A DNA stretch of 64,000 bases, from the NCBI GenBank assembly GCA_948099385.1, contig CANUEZ040000159.1, forward strand, positions 4,296,501 to 4,360,500, in the 5' to 3' direction. Source of the stretch: Fasciola hepatica. Taxonomy: Eukaryota > Platyhelminthes > Trematoda > Plagiorchiida > Fasciolidae. The translations under genes were made by a program, and so were the position numbers. This document shows, in pieces, positions 57,901-64,000 of the stretch (position 1 is its first letter; each line of letters starts with the position of its first letter). Below the pieces are notes generated by a model. It was not told where the DNA came from, did not search any database, and saw only the letters and a program-made list of their open reading frames with translations.

Positions 57901-58706
57901 AACTCCTATGCCGTCCGAAGCTGTAGAGTTGCTCGTTGTTTGTCTGCTTCCTGTAATGACCAGCGGACTCCGCCATTCAGAACATCAAATTAGCTTACCA
58001 CTCTTGAGGCCGGTCTAATCGCGGCTCCCTTAGCTACCAACGTGCCCGGAGTAGCTCTAATAGAAAAAGTTATCGACACAGTTACATCACGAACAGTCCT
58101 TCGCCTTATACACTAGATTTTACAGTCCTTTGACAAACTTTGAAACTTGAAGCTTATTGACCTTCCGCTGGGTGATTCGCGAGAAATGGTTAGTAAAAGG
58201 CAACCTTGAGTACAGCACCTCCATTTCGGAGCTATTCTGGGGAGTCTGGAGGCAAGTTAAGCGCATATTGATGTATTCACACTAAATCCGTCTCGTCCAG
58301 TTGATCCGCCAGGATTTCAGTGAACGTGGTCGCATGTTGTTGTCTAAATGGTCCAGTCGATAACAAATCCCTCGGAAAAACGAAAATGAAACAGCTTAAA
58401 CCATTACAGATGTGCAGTTCTATCAGATCTAGCCACTGATGAATACATGGCCACAAACCTCCGATGTGAATCAGCTGACAAAAGTCCCAGACAGAATGAA
58501 TGCAAAACAAGCACACTGACCGCGAATGAAATGCAGCCAATGAAGCGCGTTCTGTAAGGTGACAGTTGTGATATTTGACGGTAAGTCGTGAAGCAGTAAA
58601 TTGATAGTTTTGTGGCTAGCAATCTTAGATATCAAACGGACTCCATAAAGTAGCAAAACCAGCAACCTCATCACCGGCACAAAATCAGGCACGGTTTTAT
58701 GAACCC
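57901..58706. other. No gene recognised
   Basis: Overlapping minus frames at 58277-58749 (up to 92 aa) show no known motif. They border the right inverted repeat arm. Confidence 0.4.
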
Positions 58707-58934
58707 AACGTTCATGGTGGAAATTATACTTCAAGCTGTTCGCTAGCACAGGGATGCGATTAAAAATCGCACGCGGATATCACCTTCTAAGAACATCAAC
58801 ATGCAACATCGACGTCCTCCAGGAGACACGGTCGGATATTCCCGCGCATAATATCCCATTTGGTTCTCACTAAAGTCCATCTGATATGTCACTAGTCGCG
58901 CACTTAGTTGCTATAAGCATGTGTGAATGCTGAA

Positions 58935-59143
58935 CTTTCCTTTGGCTGACTGTCCTTCGGACTCCACCTTTCACGCACAAACCTCAAACCGTCCGACCAA
59001 CCTGCACTCGGAATCATCAGACTCGAGCTCCACTATTGTTAGAGCTCATCAGTGGTGCATATCCTCTGCAACACCCAGGGTTTGAACCCGGACCCTTTCA
59101 CTTAGAGGGCGTGTGTGTTACCACTGCGCCATTCCGTTCTCAT
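58935..59143 (-). mobile_element. SINE-like unit with tRNA-derived head, right arm
   Basis: This is the counterpart of 52432-52640. On the minus strand the A box is at 59121-59131 and the B box at 59078-59088, both identical to the left arm. Confidence 0.65.
59078..59131 (-). promoter_or_regulatory. RNA polymerase III internal promoter (A and B box), right arm
   Basis: The A box (59121-59131) and B box (59078-59088) read on the minus strand are the same as at 52444-52497. Transcription would run towards the spacer between the arms, as in the left arm. Confidence 0.7.
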
Positions 59144-59154
59144 CCAGGCTGCTC

Positions 59155-59375
59155 CGAATCACCAAAGTAAGCTCGCTTAAAAGTTGTCCTCTATGACAGC
59201 CGGGAGTGCCCAATGGCTCAAACAGAGACACGGTACCCTTGCGGAAGTATTGCACTACTGATGAGCTCTAGCAACGGTGAAACTTGAGTCTGATGGTTCC
59301 GATTGCAGGTTGGTCTGATGACTTGAGGTTTGTGCGTGAAGGGTGGAGACCAAAGGGCAGCCAGCCAATGAAAAT
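59155..59375 (+). mobile_element. SINE-like unit, head decayed, right arm
   Basis: This is the counterpart of 52200-52420: body of about 200 bp with a degraded tRNA-like head, facing the unit at 58935-59143 head to head. Confidence 0.6.
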
Positions 59376-59923
59376 GTCCACCATTACAAGGAAGCATCTC
59401 CGTACCGATTCTCCTATTTTGTAGGCCGTTTGCTGCACTTCTATCAATTATCGGGAGTGGATCCCTCGCCTCATAATTCCTTCAGCTTCAAGCCCCCTGT
59501 GACAGACTTCTATTGAGGCAGATATTCACGACACCCTCTTCCATAACATTGCAGCTGAATACTTTTCTTGCGGCCATATTTTGCCGTGCCGTTCTGCTAG
59601 CGTTACTTCCTTTGCATGAGGTGGTTTATTCGACTGAAGTCACAGCAAGTCAGCAGGATGCGGGACATAGGGATTCCCCGGATTGTATAACAATACACAG
59701 GGATTAGGTGTCTATCGCCACTGATTCGTTCAATTTCTTGATGTATGTCAATGGCATTTTGTCTTTCAGCGGTGGATGTAGGCGTACTGCCGACGATATT
59801 TGCTTAGTTGTTATAACCATCCGTCCCCAAACACATTCACGATGATTTGCATCTTGTAGCTAAAAGCTCTAACCTATTTCACAAAATAATATTCCCTTTG
59901 AGGTTTTATAAATTCGACCTTAC

Positions 59924-60243
59924 AGGGCGCAGTTTTCATCGCAGATTCTCTGGCTAGGTGGTTGGTTCTATTCTGACTACAGTTCAGGTAGTATAACAAT
60001 TTTGCTTACTGAGGACGTAGGTCTCACTTTGAGCCTTCTTACCTATATCACGCTCGATGTTTTGTGCGCGGCTTCGATTTTAGTATAGACTTGTATCCTT
60101 GCATATCCCTTGCGTTCAATCGAGGCTATCGTAAATTAAATCCGTTCGAAGTAATAAACCCCGCACTTCTCAAAATAATCGCTTTACCTTACGCTGGCCG
60201 ATAGAACAAAAGTGCTGGTACTTGGTCTGTGGACTTGGGGACT

Positions 60244-60245
<2 letters not shown>
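59924..60245. other. No gene recognised
   Basis: Unique sequence lies between the inverted repeat and the (TAA)n tract. Positions 60219-60237 (tacttggtctgtggacttg) recur with two changes at 30471-30489. Confidence 0.4.
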
Positions 60246-60315
<70 letters not shown>

Positions 60316-60339
60316 GTATATTTCTTGATCGTGGTCAAG
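60246..60339 (-). repeat. LINE 3' terminus: hairpin plus (TAA)n
   Basis: Read on the minus strand: stem cttga/tcaag around loop ccacga (60324-60339), then AAATATACC and about 65 bp of ATT repeat (60246-60312). It is the minus-strand counterpart of the terminus at 3971-4012. Confidence 0.75.
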
Positions 60340-60728
60340 ACACATGCACAAGGCATGATCAGATAACACAGCGATTCACATTTATGTAGGGTAATCAAAA
60401 TTTTGATTAATATGGTTCACACAATTGCAGTAATAGAACAATCAGCTTGGACGGTGTTTAAGTGAGCTTAAGAGAGGACGGTTAGCGCGGCCATTGCAAA
60501 TCGGTTTCGAATTCGGGAAGGGGACGGTGCGGTTAGCGGGATGGACGTGGGAATGAAGGAAAAGCGATACTGAAGAAGGGTAAAATGGCAGTGTTCGCAA
60601 GAACCCATAAAGCAACTGGTGTCGGACAACACTACATGAACAGGGAGTTGATGCAAGAATAAAACACAACTTGCCTTATGGGTGCCGATAGCTGTCTGCG
60701 ACGGGTCCGGTAGTCCAGAATGGATCAA
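60340..60728 (-). pseudogene. LINE ORF C-terminus and 3' UTR (minus)
   Basis: The minus frame 60468-60728 (86 aa) has SCEHCHFTLLQYRFSF and ends SRIRNRFAMAALTVLS, matching the frame at 3576-3905. The approximately 120 bp to the hairpin are also alike (tgttatctgatcatgcc here, tgttacaccatgatcatggg there). It is the 3' end of the same LINE family, here reading right to left. Its body may extend to about 61640 but no domain is readable. Confidence 0.6.
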
Positions 60729-63095
60729 GGCGATCTATGGAATTTGGTGTGCAGTCGATGAAGATTGGGAGAGAGCGGTGGAGTGAGAGAGATTCAAAAA
60801 AGAGTCGGGAAGTGTAGAAGGAGTCGCAGTGTGGCACCAACTGGATATTTGAGGAATCAATACTGAGAAATTGGTTGTTACCAAAAGAGGATTAAAAATA
60901 GAGTTAACATGGTGTTATCAAAATGCAGTTGGAGATGCCTACAGGAAATAGAGAAGATTGACCCTCCATTGGATAACTCATTGTGGGGGTTGCCTGTGAT
61001 ACAAATGCAAGTAAGTCGAATGGGATATCCAGATTGGTCTTTCTGTATAGGTAATTCCGATATTATATAGAAAGCCACATGGAGGCAGAAGCTCTCACCA
61101 GGAATGCAGTGTGCTTTTAAGGAGCGTGAATGGTGGGTGGACACAACTGGGAGTTTCAACAAGCCTTCGAGGGAGCACTTGGTGACACGCTGCTGATGCA
61201 ACCAAGCAAGTATGCACAGGTGGCGAAGAGAAAGGAGGACTGCGGTGACTGGGAGAGGCCAGACCCGATGGAACAGAGGAAGTTGGGTGTAAAAGTGAGA
61301 TTTTCTGCATACGTAATAAAAGAATAAATAACCAAGTGTTTGGTATTTTGTTTCATAAAGACGTTGGTAGCCATTGATGGCAGGTAGTGCAAGATGAGGG
61401 CAGCAGTCAAAAAGGGCTAGGCCGACGAACTAGGGCGAGTGGGTACGGAACTCAACCGCGAGGGCCAGACTCCAGTTCTGCACGCAGAATGAATTGAACT
61501 ATTCGTGTGTAGTACAAGAAATGAATGCTGATGGGTGATGTCAGGAATCCGTCCGGCGGTCCAGTGAGACTATCATGAATAATTGTAATCCTGGTTATGG
61601 GATTGTGATCACCGGTTAGCCATGTAAGGTGCTCCATATAAAGCGTCGTCAGGTGTGAGTGTAGGTTTAACCACGGCCAGTCCGATCGATCAAACCGTTT
61701 GGTCCGTTAGGTAATCAAAGGATAACGTCGATCTGGTTGACGGGCTACCCTGGTAACCACTGAGTTCTGGAATAGAGGAGAAATGCGGCAGTCTGGAGAA
61801 TGCTCCAGCTGGGGGTTATGATTAACAGCTTAGCGGAAATTAGAGTGTTAATGCTACTTGATGGCCAGTGGGCCGATCTACTAGGGACTAACGGGCGGAG
61901 GCTGGTATTTTTTTTATGGCGTTTAGTTGATAACGGGAATATTAAGCGCATGCTTAGCCAGAGTGCAAAATGGTTAGGCTGATATGTGGTAGAATAGTAA
62001 AGGGACTTAGTTGAGGGTCAAAAATAAAACAGTGGAGGAGGGTGGGGTCAGAAATGGGAAAAGAGAGGACAGCAGTCATCTTGTCATCTTGAAAATTTAC
62101 AAGAATTTGCCTCACTTTTTCCACACAGCCTGTAATCGGAAAGTTGCAAAAAGCGAGGTAGAAACGTGACTTGCTCTGATACACGCTTTCAGCTTGTGAC
62201 GGTGCTGTGCCAAAAGTTCAGCGAATCTTCCACGAACGGGTAAAACCATCAGTTTACCGCTGGGTAAACTACAACGTGGAGCAGCTCTATCAACGTCATA
62301 GTGCGTCGTCGTTCAGCGTTGAGGTCAAAAACTCAAGTTGGGAATGTGAAGGCATCCATCGGGTTTTATCTCCAACAATCTCCTTTGGTCCCTGAAATAG
62401 CGAGCTTGGGTCATTTTAACGACGACTCTCGCGGCTTTTTGCATTTTCGACATGGACAGTGGTCCCAGCCCAACAGTAATTGTGGTACCGCAAAGCCTTC
62501 CGGAACGAAAATGCAAGACGAAGTTCAGCAGCCACTCTACGGTCTGTAATAAATCCTGCCGCCGCGAGACGCCCGAAGCAAACCATTTCAAAGGTTGCAA
62601 TTTCTTTTCGTGCCTTGCTGCTGAAGGGATCCGCTTCAATTCCGCTGACAGCCTGGGAATGCTGGCCGCCCTTTTGATTAGGTTAAGTCCACCTCTTCTA
62701 CGTACGTCGGTTGTATCCTCTGCCACGTGTGGAGCTTTCCCCTCCATTGGTAGTGACAATAATCGATCATCCGCATGGACTTTCCTCACCGCGAATGATG
62801 CCAAAGAAGGAAGTCCAAGTTAATTTCCACTGTAGCTCCCATAAAGTTAGGCTAGCGCAAAATCTTGGTGAAATTTCGCCAAAATTTATAAACCTTCAGT
62901 GTGTACTATATCGCGCTCCTCTCTTAATCGTTACATGGTCCTTACTACTGGCCTAAAATCTACCCATTAAACTTTGCGTCCACTATTTGCAGGAGCATCT
63001 CTTCAAAATCAGCCCGAAAGACGGAACCTGAGGAGTATCTAAACCAATGAGAGCATTGCTCATCGAAAAGCCCTCATGAACAGCGACACTGATGA
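60729..63095. other. No gene confirmed; possible LINE remains
   Basis: Minus frames up to about 62000 probably belong to the LINE ending at 60246. The longest frame here is 159 aa on the minus strand (62325-62804), overlapped by a 123-aa plus frame (62452-62823). Neither shows a motif I know, and the overlap suggests composition rather than coding. Confidence 0.35.
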
Positions 63096-64000
63096 GTAGC
63101 ACTCGTAATTTCCTTTGATTGTTCGGGGTTGCGAAGCAGTTTTTGGGCAGGAACCAACATTTTACGTTGCAATATCGTTTGGGAGCTAAGGCTTCTACAT
63201 GACCTTTGGTCTCCCGATCGCGAGTTCAGCTGTTCTCATCCGATGCAATCCTCTCCCCCTGTTCTGACTTCCTACCGTTCCTGTAACTGGCCCCTAGTGC
63301 CAATGATAATCCGCTCCCTTAACTGGGACACATTTTTTCTTTCATCCGATCCCCTCACTGTCATGAACTCTCTCTACTCCAACCTCCTACACTGCCTAAA
63401 TACCGCCAACCCATGTGTCGACCCACGCCCCAATTCCAGCACCTCACGCCTGTCACTTTTAGAGCGTAAGCTGTCTAAGCTGCAACTTACCTTCGCTAGA
63501 TCACACGACTTTACAATTCTCCTGCGCATAAACCAGCTACAACTGAGGCTGCGCTGCATGGTCGATTCGCATCTGAGAAGGCAAGAGGCCATCGCCCTAG
63601 CACACCCAAACAAAACTGGCTACCTATCCAACCTGCTTAGTAAAAGGTCCAATCAATCCAATCATATCTCGCCCAAGTTCCTCATCTGCGGCTCATTTAC
63701 CGCTAATACTCCATCATCTACTTCTGAGGCCTTCAATGAGCATTTTTCTTCCTCCCTTATAAGCTGTCCTGGTATTCCCCCTTCTACAATGCAGCCCTGC
63801 TTCCCTGCCTCTCTTTCATCGATTCCCTTCACCCATCTAGAAATTGAAAAATCAGTTTCGTCTATTAAACCTTCCTCGAAACCGGGACCAGATGATCTCT
63901 CACCGGCCCTCCCCCGTTTCGGTGGTCCTGACCTCCCTTTATTGTTACTTAATATGTATACCACCTCCATGATTCACAGTTTCGTCCCCCCTCAACGGAA
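63096..64000 (+). CDS. LINE ORF2, endonuclease-RT linker and RT start, partial
   Basis: The frame is open from 63096 to the right edge (301 codons, no stop) and continues beyond the window. The first in-frame ATG of the clear part is 63363, but the true start is probably further upstream or lost; a TGA at 63093 closes the frame. From about 63310 it reads as a CR1-like linker: RSLNWDTFF, a helical segment with LLRINQLQLRLR, HPNKTGYLSNLLSK, then TSEAFNEHFSSSL, and finally IKPSSKPGPDDLSPAL (63861-63910). That last motif is the conserved S-x-G-P-D entry to LINE reverse transcriptases, followed by MIHSFVPPQ at the edge, the usual helix with VP. The RT copies LINE RNA at a nicked target. Because the frame is long and clean, this may be one of the younger LINE copies here. 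Confidence 0.72.

Larger units (their letters stand above)
58707..59923. repeat. Long inverted repeat, right arm
   Basis: This is the reverse complement of 51652-52869. It carries the same two SINE-like units in opposite orientation. The outer boundary is at gaccttac (59916-59923), after which the similarity stops abruptly. Confidence 0.93.

Noticed and set aside
51652..59923. DNA transposon with long terminal inverted repeats
   Set aside because: No target duplication at the outer ends (flanks cgtgacga and agggcgca) and no transposase in the spacer, which is decayed gypsy sequence.
51868..62062. Duplicated 64-aa frame (51868-52062 minus, 59513-59707 plus) as a conserved small gene
   Set aside because: Its identity follows from the inverted repeat; no independent sign of coding.
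1..64000. CRISPR array, operon or prokaryotic gene cluster
   Set aside because: No regularly spaced direct repeats and no dense gene layout; the content is that of an animal genome.

Overview
The window is intergenic, transposon-dominated DNA from a flatworm-like animal. The evidence is the mix of elements: three BEL/Pao LTR retrotransposons plus a BEL-type solo LTR, CsRn1-like Ty3/gypsy remnants (one with a degraded tRNA-Trp-type primer site), CR1-like and RTE-like LINE remnants, a tRNA-headed SINE, and (AT)n, (TA)n and (TAA)n tracts. A parasitic trematode or diphyllobothriid-type cestode fits best, but species cannot be read from the sequence. I found no convincing host protein gene, tRNA gene, rRNA or CRISPR. 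Most open frames are chance frames in repeats.

Layout. 1-3.2 kb: 3' end of a gypsy pol (integrase), an LTR/leader region with a primer site, then a gypsy gag, in tandem-element order. 3.3-4.0 kb: 3' end of a LINE. About 6.4-7.9 kb: first of three diverged copies of a pyrimidine-rich repeat that ends in a hairpin, AATAAA and an AT-rich tail; the others are at 20.96-22.85 and 46.83-49.39 kb. 10.2-10.6 kb (minus): dead RTE-like reverse transcriptase. 15.2-20.0 kb: old BEL/Pao element readable in order as gag, RT, RNase H, integrase. 25.0-25.3 kb (minus): LINE RT scrap. 26.8-29.1 kb: CR1-like LINE remnant.

The two best preserved objects are BEL/Pao insertions. At 32596-36698 lies a 4.1 kb element with apparently identical 359-bp LTRs, target duplication ccagc and one 843-aa Gag-protease ORF, but with the RT core and integrase missing: a young non-autonomous element. 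At 39507-45966 lies a complete 6.46 kb element with 426-bp LTRs differing at one base, target duplication cctac and an intact 1828-aa Gag-Pol with all catalytic residues. A third, related LTR is a solo LTR (55934-56304, duplication ccctc) inserted in a decayed gypsy element (53.2-57.4 kb).

That gypsy remnant is enclosed by a 1.2 kb inverted repeat (51652-52869 and 58707-59923) whose core looks identical between arms. Each arm carries two head-to-head SINE-like units, one with good pol III A and B boxes. The right part has a minus-strand LINE 3' end (60.2-60.7 kb) and, running off the edge, an open LINE frame entering reverse transcriptase (63.1-64.0 kb).

How the parts relate: the autonomous BEL encodes everything needed for BEL transposition, and the Gag-only BEL probably depends on such an element in trans. 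The five LINE-type 3' termini share one architecture (5-bp stem, 6-nt loop, AAATA-type motif, simple repeat), suggesting a common template-recognition signal. All assignments come from reading motifs by eye; no alignment or search was run.
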